DNA of 64,000 nt from Coccinella septempunctata (lineage: Eukaryota > Arthropoda > Insecta > Coleoptera > Coccinellidae): positions 2,852,824 to 2,916,823 of the forward strand of contig NC_058194.1 in the NCBI RefSeq assembly GCF_907165205.1, given 5' to 3'. The position numbers and the translations under genes are program-made. Shown in pieces: positions 11,401 through 23,984 of the stretch (its first letter is position 1; each line of letters begins with the position of its first letter). The notes under the pieces were generated by a model. That model did no database searches. It was not told the origin of the DNA and was given only the letters and a program-made list of their open reading frames with translations.

Positions 11401-12893
11401 AAATTTCACTCAATGTAATCCCCTCTCATCATTTAATCGATAATTTGCTCGAGAAACATTCTTCGTTTTCTACATTTTCCCGAGTTCTCGCTTACATTCT
11501 TCGATTTTCCCACAATTCTCGATTTTCACACCAAAAAAGGTTCGGTTGCCTTTCCTCAGTCGAGTTACATAACGCTTCACTCCTTGCTGTCAAACATATT
11601 CAGTCTTCATATTTCATAGATGAAATGTACAATATTCAAAATAACCGCAAACTTCCAAAGTCATTCCTCAAACTTTCCCCATTCATTGACAGTGAAGGTA
11701 TTCTCAGAGTTGGTGGTCGACTTCGGCAAGCTCCGCTCTCTTTTTCAAAAAAATTTCCCGCAATTTTGCCCAGTCGTAGCCGATTAACCGATTTGATAAT
11801 TTCTCATTTTCATCAAACTTATTTTCACGCTGGTCTACAAACCGTCCAATTTTTAATAGCACAACGGTTTTGGATCCTTTCATTCCGTCGCTCCATTAAA
11901 CGAGTCCTCTCCAAATGCATGACATGTTTCAGACATAATCCACAGTCCTTCCCCCCTGCCATAATGGGCGATCTCCCTCCTTCTCGTGTCTCTCGCCTCA
12001 AACCTTTTTCCCATACTGGTGTTGATTTCGCGGGTCCCTTCAAAGTCACTATGAGTAAACACCGTGGAATTCGTGCTTCTAAGGCTTATCTTTGCTTGTT
12101 CGTTTGCTTCGCGACAAAAGCTGTACATTTGGAACTTGCTTCTGATTTGACGATGAATACCTTTCTTGCAGCTTTGAAGCGGTTCATTGCTCGTCGTGGG
12201 CGTTGTTCCAACTTATATAGCGATTGTGGTACCAATTTTGTCGCCGCTCATAGGTATTTGAACGAACTATTCGCCAAGGCTGCTTCTGCGGAATCAATCA
12301 CTTGGCATTTCAACCCTGCTTCTGCACCTCATTTCGGAGGTCTTTGGGAGTCTGCAATCAAGTGTGCAAAGATGCATCTTCTTCGAGTTGTTGGAGAGCA
12401 GATTCTCACGTACGAGGAGCTTAACACTGTCTTCACTCAGGTCGAAGCTATTCTTAATTCTCGTCCGCTGACACCCGTTAGTAATGATCCCCATGATTTT
12501 TCTGCCCTAACTCCAGGCCACTTCCTTACTTTAGAACCGCTGACTGCTCTACCAGAGCAAGATAACACTGCTCTTCCCATCAATAGACTTACACGTTGGC
12601 AACTTCTAGAGCGTATGCACCGCGATTTTTGGAATCGTTGGTCCAAAGAATATTTACACAACTTACACCAAAGAAGTAAATGGCATCTATCCAGTACGCC
12701 TGTTAAAGAAAATGTGCTAGTCCTTATAAAATCGGACAACTTGCCACCCTGTAAATGGCAATTGGGACGTATAGTTGAATTGCATCCTGGTGCAGACGGT
12801 TGTACTAGGGTTGCTTCAGTAAAAACTGCTGATAACAATATTCTTAAAAGACCTGTTATCAAACTTTGTCCCCTTCCACTAGAGGATAGTTAA
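8403..12893 (+). CDS. BEL/Pao Gag-Pol polyprotein, short Gag
   Basis: An uninterrupted 1496-residue polyprotein. Residues 1-80 (DDPRELRALLDNFEENKRAL and on) look like the end of a Pao-type Gag. Zinc-knuckle-like cysteines follow at ~117-175 (CHLC, CVNC, CFTC). The retropepsin motif DSGS is at 245-248. Reverse transcriptase has D578 (TADIKMMYRQ) and YVDD at 654-657. RNase H begins with D829 (FGDAS). The integrase zinc site is H1137/H1141/C1172/C1175. Its catalytic residues are D1208 (GVDFAG), D1274 (SDCGTNF) and E1316 (GGLWESA). The C-terminal ~100 residues resemble the domain that ends Pao polyproteins (RWQLLERMHRDFWNRW). The ATG at 8403 lies only 53 bp after the LTR, leaving no room for the usual N-terminal Gag. 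The protein is a couple of hundred residues shorter than typical BEL polyproteins. Confidence 0.95.
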   Translation: MSSDDPRELRALLDNFEENKRALLNLNLKDLWNFVTMQMLMNRIHISIASRFELFHNSSNIPTYEALHDFLSKQCHALDNVNLGKPSKVIRRNYSVKNTASASAFISQASKSSTLTCHLCQSNHLVYKCPKLLSVNPHQRMKLIQRERLCVNCLNKHATANCQSKNTCFTCHQPHHTLLHVTQTNISNLQNTAVNANASTSTQNNKVASINAGFLSSASSVLLGTATINILDNFNRFQKYRCILDSGSMTSFISQLCLQKLGFQSKDLSINLNGLESMSTASRLGYVSIFITPYFNTDISFDIEAIVLKRICDNLPSSPISSSFSYTSNLNLADPQFALPAQVDLLLGADIFSKIILDGHITGASGEPDAINTKLGYVLMGKVNSSLHNQSVSSFFCQSSSEDLHLQIKKLWEIEEVPNTFPVSQEDALCEQIFSETHSRNAEGRFVVMLPFKIFPSLPQFIGIRDLALRQFKNLEKRLVKDPSLYDAYCSFMKEYLELGHMEPCICSTDPFSYYIPHHPVLRPDSSTTKLRVVFNGSAHPPDQQSLNEALLVGPKLQQDLISILLSFRIHAIVFTADIKMMYRQISVHPDHCNYQRIFWRFSPEESIQEYRLLTVTYGLGPSPFLAIRTLNELAKSESTKYPLAAKAIQNCTYVDDVVHGAALLDEALSLQQELQNLLALGGFHLRKWTSNTPALLSHLPPSDLNHSPRHFDDETSVKVLGLQWNPNSDSFKFSVDSSKSACTKRNILSHVARIFDPLGFLSPLTFLLKYLIQRIWLMKIDWDDTPSSDIIKLWQLYLNEVSHIEELSIPRHILTSESSCYELHCFGDASERGYCCVIYLRSFTLDQEVCEVKFVISRAKVAPTKKLSLPRLELCASVLVARLAKHVIQSLQSELNIKKVSYWTDSTIVLNWIKSSPLKWKTFVGNRVALIHSKSSPHSWFHVSSSENPADVGSRGSLPKDLLQCSLWWAGPTFLRNRQFKPEIQEFPASSEVFAEERQISLNVIPSHHLIDNLLEKHSSFSTFSRVLAYILRFSHNSRFSHQKRFGCLSSVELHNASLLAVKHIQSSYFIDEMYNIQNNRKLPKSFLKLSPFIDSEGILRVGGRLRQAPLSFSKKFPAILPSRSRLTDLIISHFHQTYFHAGLQTVQFLIAQRFWILSFRRSIKRVLSKCMTCFRHNPQSFPPAIMGDLPPSRVSRLKPFSHTGVDFAGPFKVTMSKHRGIRASKAYLCLFVCFATKAVHLELASDLTMNTFLAALKRFIARRGRCSNLYSDCGTNFVAAHRYLNELFAKAASAESITWHFNPASAPHFGGLWESAIKCAKMHLLRVVGEQILTYEELNTVFTQVEAILNSRPLTPVSNDPHDFSALTPGHFLTLEPLTALPEQDNTALPINRLTRWQLLERMHRDFWNRWSKEYLHNLHQRSKWHLSSTPVKENVLVLIKSDNLPPCKWQLGRIVELHPGADGCTRVASVKTADNNILKRPVIKLCPLPLEDS

Positions 12894-12906
12894 ATACTGC
12901 GTATTT

Positions 12907-12919
12907 AAGGTGGGCGGTA
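12907..12919 (+). other. BEL/Pao polypurine tract
   Basis: AAGGTGGGCGGTA lies directly before the 3' LTR, 13 bp after the stop codon of the polyprotein. It is the expected plus-strand primer. Confidence 0.7.
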
Positions 12920-13464
12920 TGTTGCGACCACGCAAGATTTTTTCTTTCAATTATTAATTTGTTTTTTTTTCTATATAAATTTTGTTTTAAAATATTTTCC
13001 ATTTTCAAATTCAATTCTCTTGTAATATTTTCCAAAGCTTTTCAATTCTTTTCAGTCAAAATCACCTAATTTTAAGTATGTTTCAATCCTCCCCCGTATA
13101 TGCCTTCAAATTTCTCCTTCATCGATGTGAGAGGAATTCATATGTTCTAAAGACACATGTTAAAAAAAAAACAATTCAATTCAATTCAAATTCAACTGCG
13201 AAGTACTTGTGCTCCAGTGTAATATATTTTCAATATTCTACATTCTTCACAATTTTCAAATTTCGACGACTTCAATCTGGAAGATTTTCCGGCATTCAAA
13301 CCAGATATAGTGAAACTCTGGCCAGAGCGTGAGTGAAACGAGTTTTCATCTAATTACGAAGATTCATCCAACACCCAAGGTTAAGTCCGGAAAAAAAGTA
13401 GGATTTGAAGGTATTTTTAAAAACTTGAGAAATTAAATACAGTCCACTTGATCTCAATCCTCCA
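12920..13464 (+). repeat. BEL/Pao 3' LTR
   Basis: 545 bp, nearly identical to 7804-8349. The visible differences are ttttttcttt for ttttatcttt, caatctgg for caaactgg, ttttccgg for ttttttcgg, aaaaaagt for aaaaaggt, and one base in an A-run. Confidence 0.95.
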
Positions 13465-13802
13465 GCCATTTTCGAGATGAAAATCTGAACGGAGAGAGAT
13501 AGGCTTTCAGGAATACTTGCTATAGATTCAGCATATTCGAAAACCTATATTTATATAATGAACTTTCAAATATCTGACGTTGTTCAAAGAAAAATCGAAT
13601 TTATTGCTTTTCCATTTTTCATTTTCCAGTTCAATTTGAACTGCTCTCTGGAGTGCAATTCTCTATTGAATCATCAACTGTTTAGTTTCTTGGAATCAAC
13701 AAAGTAAGTATCATACACTCCATATCCTAGGACAGTAGTTGAACTTCCTGATTTTCAGGCAGAAGAGCAAATAGGTCATTTTAGAGGGGTCTAACCCCTT
13801 GC

Positions 13803-16800
13803 TCATTTTTGACCCAAAAAATCGAGATTTTCGATATTTAGTTTTTGAGCTGGAATGGAAGCCTCATCAATGCTGATTACGAAACCGGAAATCCCAATTG
13901 GATCAGACGAATATAACAAGAGATATTGCAGATTGAAATTTTCAACTTTTGAAAAATGACATTTCCAAAATGAAGATCTGAACGGTGAGAGGAAGGCTTT
14001 CGAGAATACTCGCAATGGATTCAGCTTATTTGAAAACCTCTAATTTCATGATAAACTTTCAAATATCTGACTTTGTTTAAAAAAAAATCGAATTTATTGT
14101 TTTTCCATTTTTCATTTTCCAGTTCACTTTGAACTGCTCTCTGGAGTGCAATTCTCTATTGAATCATCAACTGTTTAGTTTGGTGGAATCAACAAAGTAA
14201 GTATCATACACTTCATATCCTAAGACAGTAGTTGAACTTCTTGATTTTCAGGCAGAAGAGCAAATAGGTCATTTTAGAGGGGTCTAACCCCTTGCTCATT
14301 TTTGACCCAAAAATTCGAGATTTTCGATATTAAGTTTTTGAGCTGGAATGGAAGCCTTATCAATGCTGATTACGAAACCGGAAATCCCAATTGGATCAGA
14401 CGAATATAACAAGAGATATTGCAGATTGAAATTTGCAACTTTTGAAAAATGACATTTCCAAAATGAAGATCTGAACGGTGAGAGGAAGGCTTTCGAGAAT
14501 ACTCGCAATGGATTCAGCTTATTTGAAAACCTCTATTTTCATGATAAACTTTCAAATATCTGACTTTGTTTAAAAAAAAATCGAATTTATTGTTTTTCCA
14601 TTTTTCATTTTCCAGTTCACTTTGAACTGCTCTCTGGAGTGCAATTCTCTATTGAATCATCAACTGTTTAGTTTGGTGGAATCAACAAAGTAAGTATCAT
14701 ACACTCCATATCCTAAGACAGTAGATGAACTTCCTGATTTTCAGGCAGAAGAGCAAATAGGTCATTTTAGGGGGGTCTAAGCCCTTGCTCATTTTTGACC
14801 CAAAAAATCGAAATTTTCGATATTTAGTTGTTGAGCTGGAATGGAAGCCGGATCAATGGTGATAACGAAACCAGAAATCCCAATTGGATCACACGAATAT
14901 AACAAGAGATATTGTAGATTGAAATTTGCAACTTTTGAAAAATGCCATTTTCAAGATGAAAATCTGAACGGAGAGAGATAGGCTTTCAGGAATACTTGCT
15001 ATAGATTCAGCATATTCGAAAACCTTTATTTTCATGATGAACTTTCAAATCTCCGACGTTGTTTAAAGAAAAATCGAATTTATTGTTTTTCCATTTTTCA
15101 TTTTCCAGTTCAATTTGAACTGCTCTCTGGAGTGCAATTCTCTATTGAATCATCAACTGTTTAGTTTGGTGGAATCAACAAAGTAAGTATCATACACTCC
15201 ATATCCTAAGACAGTAGATGAACTTCCTGATTTTCAGGCAGAAGAGCAAATAGGTCATTTTAGGGGAGGTCTAAGCCCTTGCTCCTTTTTGACCCAAAAA
15301 ATCGAAATTTTCGATATTTAGTTGTTGAGCTGGAATGGAAGCCGGATCAATGCTGATAACGAAACCAGAAATCCCAATTGGATCACACGAATATAACAAG
15401 AGATATTGTAGATTGAAATTTGCAACTTTTGAAAAATGCCATTTTCAAGATGAAAATCTGAACGGAGAGAGATAGGCTTTCAGGAATACTTGCTATAGAT
15501 TCAGCATATTCGAAAACCTTCATTTTCATGATGAACTTTCAAATATCCGACGTTGTTTGAAGAAAAATCGAATTTATTGTTTTTCCATTTTTCATTTTCC
15601 AGTTCAATTTGAACTGCTCTCTGGAGTGCAATTCTCTATTGAATCATCAACTGTTTAGTTTGGTGGAATCAACAAAGTAAGTATCATACACTCCATATCC
15701 TAAGACAATAGATGAACTTCCTGATTTTCAGGCAGAAGAGCAAATAGGTCATTTTAGGGGGGTCTAAGCCCTTGCTCATTTTTGACCCAAAAAATCGAAA
15801 TTTTCGATATTTAGTTGTTGAGCTGGAATGGAAGCCGGATCAATGCTGATAACGAAACCAGAAATCCCAATTGGATCACACGAATATAACAAGAGATATT
15901 GCAGATTGAAATTTGCAACTTTTGAAAAATGACATTTCCGAAATGAAGATCTGAACGGTGAGAGGAAGGCTTTCGAGAATACTCGCAATTGATTCAGCTT
16001 ATTTGAAAACCTCTATTTTCATGATAAACTTTCAAATATCTGACTTTGTTTAAAAAAAAATCGAATTTATTGTTTTTCCATTTTTCATTTTCCAGTTCAC
16101 TTTGAACTGCTCTCTGGAGTGCAATTCTCTATTGAATCATCAACTGTTTAGTTTGGTGGAATCAACAAAGTAAGTATCATACACTCCATATCCTAAGACA
16201 GTAGTTGAACTTCTTGATTTTCAGGCAGAAGAGCAAATAGGTCATTTTAGAGGGGTCTAACCCCTTGCTCATTTTTGACCCAAAAATTCGAGATTTTCGA
16301 TATTTAGTTTTTGAGCTGGAATGGAAGCCTTATCAATGCTGATTACGAAACCGGAAATCCCAATTGGATCAGACGAATATAACAAGAGATATTGCAGATT
16401 GAAATTTTCAACATTTGAAAAATGACATTTCCAAAATGAAAATCTGAACGGTGAGAGAAAGGCTTTCGAGAATGCTCGCAATGGATTCAGCTTATTTGAA
16501 AACCTTCATTTTCATATCAAACTTTCAAATATCTGAGTTCGTTTGAAAAAAAAATCGAATTTATTGTTTTTCCATTTTTCATTTTCCAGTTCACTTTGAA
16601 CTGCTCTCTGGAGTGCAATTCTCTATTGAATCATCAACTGTTAGGTTTGGTTGAATCAAAAAAGTAAGTATTATACACTTCATATCCTAAGACAGTAGTA
16701 GGACACCCTGATTTTTATGCAGAGGAGCAAATAGGTCATTTTAGGGAGGTCTAAGCCCTTGCTCATTTTTGACCCAAAAAATCGAGACTTTCTATATTTA

Positions 16801-18893
16801 GTTGTTGAGCCGGAGTGGAAGCCTGATCAATGCTGATAACGAAACCGGAAATCCTAATTGGATCAGACGAATATAACAAGAGATATTGCAGATTGAAATT
16901 TTCAACTTTTGAAAATTGACATTTCCAAAATGAAAATCTGAACGGTGAGAGATAGGCTTTTGAGAATGCTCGCAATGGATTCAGCTTATTTGAAAACCTA
17001 TATTTTCATATCAAACTTTCAAATATCTGAGTTCGTTTGAAAAAAAATCGAATTTATTGTTTTTCCATTTTTCATTTAACAGTTCACTTTGAACTGCTCT
17101 CTGGAGTGCAATTCTCTATTGAATCATCAACTGTTAGGTTTGGTTGAATCAATAAAGTAAGTATTATACACTCTATATCCTAAAACAGTAGTAGGACAGC
17201 CTGATTTGTATGCAGAGGAGCAAATAGGTCATTTTAGGGGGGTCTAAGCCCTTGCTCATTTTTGACCCAAAAAAATCGAGATTTTCGATATTTAAGTGTT
17301 GAGCTGGAATGGAAGATTTATCAATGCTGATTACGAAACCGGAAATCCCAATTGGATCAGACGAATATAACAAGAGATATTGCAGATTAAAATTTTCAAC
17401 TTTTGAAAAATGACATTTCCAAAATGAAAATCTGAACGGTGAGAGATAGGCTTTTGAGAATGCTCGAAATTGATTCAGCACATTTTAAAACCTATATTTT
17501 CATATCCTAAGACAGTAGTTGAACTTCCTGATTTTCAGGCTGAAGAGCAAATAGGTCATTTTAGGGGGTCTAAGCCCTTGCTCATTTTTGACCCAAAAAA
17601 TCGAAATTTTCGATATTTAGTTGTTGACCTGGAATGGAAGCCGGATCAATGCTGATAACGAAACCAGAAATCCCAATTGGATCACACGAATATAACAAGA
17701 GATATTGTAGATTGAAATTTGCAACTTTTGAAAAATGCCATTTCCAAAATGAAAATCTGAACGGTGAGAGATAGGCTTTCAGGAATACTTGCTATAGATT
17801 CAGCATATTCGAAAACCTTTATTTTCATGATGAACTTTCAAATCTCCGACGTTGTTTAAAGAAAAATCGAATTTATTGTTTTTCCATTTTTCATTTTCCA
17901 GTTCAATTTGAACTGCTCTCTGGAGTGCAATTCTCTATCGAATCATCAACTGTTTAGTTTGGTGGAATCAACAAAGTAAGTATCATACACTCCATATCCT
18001 AAGACAGTAGTTGAACTTCCTGATTTTCAGGCAGAAGAGCAAATAGGTCATTTTAGGGGGGTCTAACCCCTTGCTCATTTTTGACCCAAAAAATCGAGAT
18101 TTTCGATATTAAGTTTTTGAGCTGAAATGGGAGCCTGATCAATGCTGATAACGAAACCGGAAATCTTAATTGGATCAGACGAATATAACAAGAGATATTG
18201 CAGATTGAAATTTTCAACTTTTGAAAATTGACATTTCCAAAATGAAAATCTGAACGGTGAGAGATAGGCTTTTGAGAATGCTCGCAATGGATTCAGCTTA
18301 TTTGAAAACCTATATTTTCATATCAAACTTTCAAATATCTGAGTTCGTTTGAAAAAAAATCGAATTTATTGTTTTTCCATTTTTCATTTACCAGTTCACT
18401 TTGAACTGCTCTCTGGAGTGCAATTCTCTATTGAATCATCAACTGTTAGGTTTGGTTGAATCAAAAAAGTAAGTATTATACACTCCATATCCTAAAACAG
18501 TAATAGGACACCCTGATTTGTATGCAGAGGAGCAAATAGGTCATTTTAGGGGGGTCTAAGCCCTTGCTCATTTTTGACCAAAAAAATCGAGATTTTCGAT
18601 ATTTAGTTTCTGAGCTGGAATGGAAGCCTTATCAATGCTGATTACGAAACCGGAAATCCCAATTGGATCAGACGAATATAACAAGAGATATTGCAGATTA
18701 AAATTTTCAACTTTTGAAAAATGACATTTCCAAAATGAAAATCTGAACGGTGAGAGATAGGCTTTTGAGAATGCTAGAAATTGATTCAGCCCATTTTAAA
18801 ACCTATATTTTCATATCCTAAGACAGTAGTTGAACTTCCTGATTTTCAGGCTGAAGAGCAAATAGGTCATTTTAGGGGGGTCTAAGCCCTTTC
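13803..18893. repeat. Higher-order repeat A, copy 1 (5091 bp)
   Basis: Nine full and two short satellite units. Copied in tandem at a constant offset of 5091 bp into 18894-23984. The shared rarity ctctaatttcatg occurs at ~14037 and ~19128. Flanking sequence stops matching at the two ends, which sets the boundaries to within a few tens of bases. Visible differences between copies are single bases, for example gatcaatggtg here at ~14855 against gatcaatgctg in copy 2. Confidence 0.85.
17256..17581. repeat. 326-bp short satellite unit (first of 11)
   Basis: A monomer lacking 167 bp. Sequence passes from tatattttcatatc straight to ctaagacagtag. Both deletion ends lie at CATATC, so a microhomology deletion removed the 74-nt exon-like segment, its acceptor and the donor. 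The same junction recurs at 17501, 18812, 22592, 23903, 26693, 28993, 30304, 32108, 34407, 35719 and 37523: one event, then amplified. Confidence 0.9.
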
Positions 18894-21800
18894 TCATTTT
18901 TGACCCAAAAAATCGAGATTTTCGATATTTAGTTTTTGAGCTGGAATGGAAGCCTCATCAATGCTGATTACGAAACCGGAAATCCCAATTGGATCAGACG
19001 AATATAACAAGAGATATTGCAGATTGAAATTTTCAACTTTTGAAAAATGACATTTCCAAAATGAAGATCTGAACGGTGAGAGGAAGGCTTTCGAGAATAC
19101 TCGCAATGGATTCAGCTTATTTGAAAACCTCTAATTTCATGATAAACTTTCAAATATCTGACTTTGTTTAAAAAAAAATCGAATTTATTGTTTTTCCATT
19201 TTTCATTTTCCAGTTCACTTTGAACTGCTCTCTGGAGTGCAATTCTCTATTGAATCATCAACTGTTTAGTTTGGTGGAATCAACAAAGTAAGTATCATAC
19301 ACTTCATATCCTAAGACAGTAGTTGAACTTCTTGATTTTCAGGCAGAAGAGCAAATAGGTCATTTTAGAGGGGTCTAACCCCTTGCTCATTTTTGACCCA
19401 AAAATTCGAGATTTTCGATATTAAGTTTTTGAGCTGGAATGGAAGCCTTATCAATGCTGATTACGAAACCGGAAATCCCAATTGGATCAGACGAATATAA
19501 CAAGAGATATTGCAGATTGAAATTTGCAACTTTTGAAAAATGACATTTCCAAAATGAAGATCTGAACGGTGAGAGGAAGGCTTTCGAGAATACTCGCAAT
19601 GGATTCAGCTTATTTGAAAACCTCTATTTTCATGATAAACTTTCAAATATCTGACTTTGTTTAAAAAAAAATCGAATTTATTGTTTTTCCATTTTTCATT
19701 TTCCAGTTCACTTTGAACTGCTCTCTGGAGTGCAATTCTCTATTGAATCATCAACTGTTTAGTTTGGTGGAATCAACAAAGTAAGTATCATACACTCCAT
19801 ATCCTAAGACAGTAGATGAACTTCCTGATTTTCAGGCAGAAGAGCAAATAGGTCATTTTAGGGGGGTCTAAGCCCTTGCTCATTTTTGACCCAAAAAATC
19901 GAAATTTTCGATATTTAGTTGTTGAGCTGGAATGGAAGCCGGATCAATGCTGATAACGAAACCAGAAATCCCAATTGGATCACACGAATATAACAAGAGA
20001 TATTGTAGATTGAAATTTGCAACTTTTGAAAAATGCCATTTTCAAGATGAAAATCTGAACGGAGAGAGATAGGCTTTCAGGAATACTTGCTATAGATTCA
20101 GCATATTCGAAAACCTTTATTTTCATGATGAACTTTCAAATCTCCGACGTTGTTTAAAGAAAAATCGAATTTATTGTTTTTCCATTTTTCATTTTCCAGT
20201 TCAATTTGAACTGCTCTCTGGAGTGCAATTCTCTATTGAATCATCAACTGTTTAGTTTGGTGGAATCAACAAAGTAAGTATCATACACTCCATATCCTAA
20301 GACAGTAGATGAACTTCCTGATTTTCAGGCAGAAGAGCAAATAGGTCATTTTAGGGGAGGTCTAAGCCCTTGCTCCTTTTTGACCCAAAAAATCGAAATT
20401 TTCGATATTTAGTTGTTGAGCTGGAATGGAAGCCGGATCAATGCTGATAACGAAACCAGAAATCCCAATTGGATCACACGAATATAACAAGAGATATTGT
20501 AGATTGAAATTTGCAACTTTTGAAAAATGCCATTTTCAAGATGAAAATCTGAACGGAGAGAGATAGGCTTTCAGGAATACTTGCTATAGATTCAGCATAT
20601 TCGAAAACCTTCATTTTCATGATGAACTTTCAAATATCCGACGTTGTTTGAAGAAAAATCGAATTTATTGTTTTTCCATTTTTCATTTTCCAGTTCAATT
20701 TGAACTGCTCTCTGGAGTGCAATTCTCTATTGAATCATCAACTGTTTAGTTTGGTGGAATCAACAAAGTAAGTATCATACACCCCATATCCTAAGACAAT
20801 AGATGAACTTCCTGATTTTCAGGCAGAAGAGCAAATAGGTCATTTTAGGGGGGTCTAAGCCCTTGCTCATTTTTGACCCAAAAAATCGAAATTTTCGATA
20901 TTTAGTTGTTGAGCTGGAATGGAAGCCGGATCAATGCTGATAACGAAACCAGAAATCCCAATTGGATCACACGAATATAACAAGAGATATTGCAGATTGA
21001 AATTTGCAACTTTTGAAAAATGACATTTCCGAAATGAAGATCTGAACGGTGAGAGGAAGGCTTTCGAGAATACTCGCAATTGATTCAGCTTATTTGAAAA
21101 CCTCTATTTTCATGATAAACTTTCAAATATCTGACTTTGTTTAAAAAAAAATCGAATTTATTGTTTTTCCATTTTTCATTTTCCAGTTCACTTTGAACTG
21201 CTCTCTGGAGTGCAATTCTCTATTGAATCATCAACTGTTTAGTTTGGTGGAATCAACAAAGTAAGTATCATACACTCCATATCCTAAGACAGTAGTTGAA
21301 CTTCTTGATTTTCAGGCAGAAGAGCAAATAGGTAATTTTAGAGGGGTCTAACCCCTTGCTCATTTTTGACCCAAAAATTCGAGATTTTCGATATTTAGTT
21401 TTTGAGCTGGAATGGAAGCCTCATCAATGCTGATTACGAAACCGGAAATCCCAATTGGATCAGACGAATATAACAAGAGATATTGCAGATTGAAATTTTC
21501 AACATTTGAAAAATGACATTTCCAAAATGAAAATCTGAACGGTGAGAGAAAGGCTTTCGAGAATGCTCGCAATGGATTCAGCTTATTTGAAAACCTTCAT
21601 TTTCATATCAAACTTTCAAATATCTGAGTTCGTTTGAAAAAAAAATCGAATTTATTGTTTTTCCATTTTTCATTTTCCAGTTCACTTTGAACTGCTCTCT
21701 GGAGTGCAATTCTCTATTGAATCATCAACTGTTAGGTTTGGTTGAATCAAAAAAGTAAGAATTATACACTTCATATCCTAAGACAGTAGTAGGACACCCT

Positions 21801-23984
21801 GATTTTTATGCAGAGGAGCAAATAGGTCATTTTAGGGAGGTCTAAGCCCTTGCTCATTTTTGACCCAAAAAATCGAGATTTTCTATATTTAGTTGTTGAG
21901 CCGGAGTGGAAGCCTGATCAATGCTGATAACGAAACCGGAAATCCTAATTGGATCAGACGAATATAACAAGAGATATTGCAGATTGAAATTTTCAACTTT
22001 TGAAAATTGACATTTCCAAAATGAAAATCTGAACGGTGAGAGATAGGCTTTTGAGAATGCTCGCAATGGATTCAGCTTATTTGAAAACCTATATTTTCAT
22101 ATCAAACTTTCAAATATCTGAGTTCGTTTGAAAAAAAATCGAATTTATTGTTTTTCCATTTTTCATTTAACAGTTCACTTTGAACTGCTCTCTGGAGTGC
22201 AATTCTCTATTGAATCATCAACTGTTAGGTTTGGTTGAATCAATAAAGTAAGTATTATACACTCTATATCCTAAAACAGTAGTATGACAGCCTGATTTGT
22301 ATGCAGAGGAGCAAATAGGTCATTTTAGGGGGGTCTAAGCCCTTGCTCATTTTTGACCCAAAAAAATCGAGATTTTCGATATTTAAGTGTTGAGCTGGAA
22401 TGGAAGATTTATCAATGCTGATTACGAAACCGGAAATCCCAATTGGATCAGACGAATATAACAAGAGATATTGCAGATTAAAATTTTCAACTTTTGAAAA
22501 ATGACATTTCCAAAATGAAAATCTGAACGGTGAGAGATAGGCTTTTGAGAATGCTCGAAATTGATTCAGCACATTTTAAAACCTATATTTTCATATCCTA
22601 AGACAGTAGTTGAACTTCCTGATTTTCAGGCTGAAGAGCAAATAGGTCATTTTAGGGGGTCTAAGCCCTTGCTCATTTTTGACCCAAAAAATCGAAATTT
22701 TCGATATTTAGTTGTTGACCTGGAATGGAAGCCGGATCAATGCTAATAACGAAACCAGAAATCCCAATTGGATCACACGAATATAACAAGAGATATTGTA
22801 GATTGAAATTTGCAACTTTTGAAAAATGCCATTTCCAAAATGAAAATCTGAACGGTGAGAGATAGGCTTTCAGGAATACTTGCTATAGATTCAGCATATT
22901 CGAAAACCTTTATTTTCATGATGAACTTTCAAATCTCCGACGTTGTTTAAAGAAAAATCGAATTTATTGTTTTTCCATTTTTCATTTTCCAGTTCAATTT
23001 GAACTGCTCTCTGGAGTGCAATTCTCTATCGAATCATCAACTGTTTAGTTTGGTGGAATCAACAAAGTAAGTATCATACACTCCATATCCTAAGACAGTA
23101 GTTGAACTTCCTGATTTTCAGGCAGAAGAGCAAATAGGTCATTTTAGGGGGGTCTAACCCCTTGCTCATTTTTGACCCAAAAAATCGAGATTTTCGATAT
23201 TAAGTTTTTGAGCTGAAATGGGAGCCTGATCAATGCTGATAACGAAACCGGAAATCTTAATTGGATCAGACGAATATAACAAGAGATATTGCAGATTGAA
23301 ATTTTCAACTTTTGAAAATTGACATTTCCAAAATGAAAATCTGAACGGTGAGAGATAGGCTTTTGAGAATGCTCGCAATGGATTCAGCTTATTTGAAAAC
23401 CTATATTTTCATATCAAACTTTCAAATATCTGAGTTCGTTTGAAAAAAAATCGAATTTATTGTTTTTCCATTTTTCATTTACCAGTTCACTTTGAACTGC
23501 TCTCTGGAGTGCAATTCTCTATTGAATCATCAACTGTTAGGTTTGGTTGAATCAAAAAAGTAAGTATTATACACTCCATATCCTAAAACAGTAATAGGAC
23601 ACCCTGATTTGTATGCAGAGGAGCAAATAGGTCATTTTAGGGGGGTCTAAGCCCTTGCTCATTTTTGACCAAAAAAATCGAGATTTTCGATATTTAGTTT
23701 CTGAGCTGGAATGGAAGCCTTATCAATGCTGATTACGAAACCGGAAATCCCAATTGGATCAGACGAATATAACAAGAGATATTGCAGATTAAAATTTTCA
23801 ACTTTTGAAAAATGACATTTCCAAAATGAAAATCTGAACGGTGAGAGATAGGCTTTTGAGAATGCTCGAAATTGATTCAGCACATTTTAAAACCTATATT
23901 TTCATATCCTAAGACAGTAGTTGAACTTCCTGATTTTCAGGCTGAAGAGCAAATAGGTCATTTTAGGGGGGTCTAAGCCCTTTC
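18894..23984. repeat. Higher-order repeat A, copy 2 (5091 bp)
   Basis: Tandem duplicate of 13803-18893 by the same unit order, including the short units with junctions at 22592 and 23903. Its later part also belongs to the 5.4-kb higher-order repeat, so the two patterns overlap: duplication A was followed by, or used in, the next round of expansion. Confidence 0.85.

Larger units (their letters stand above)
7804..13464 (+). mobile_element. BEL/Pao LTR retrotransposon
   Basis: A 5661-bp element with LTRs of 546 and 545 bp (TGTTGCGACC to ATCCTCCA). It is flanked by a 5-bp duplication GCCAT (7799-7803 and 13465-13469), and its excision restores the satellite motif aaaatgccattttcgag. The LTRs differ by about four substitutions and one A-run indel, about 99% identity, so the insertion is young. 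One open frame of 1496 codons has protease, reverse transcriptase, RNase H and integrase. The N-terminal Gag part is unusually short. It copies through RNA and inserts cDNA. Confidence 0.97.

Noticed and set aside
11128..12862. Open frames of 74-141 codons inside the BEL polyprotein region
   Set aside because: They overlap the integrase-coding sequence in other frames and resemble nothing; they are shadows of the real gene.
13078..13332. Short frame within the BEL LTR (also at 7962-8195)
   Set aside because: It occurs in both LTRs, is broken differently by an A-run indel, and lies in regulatory sequence.
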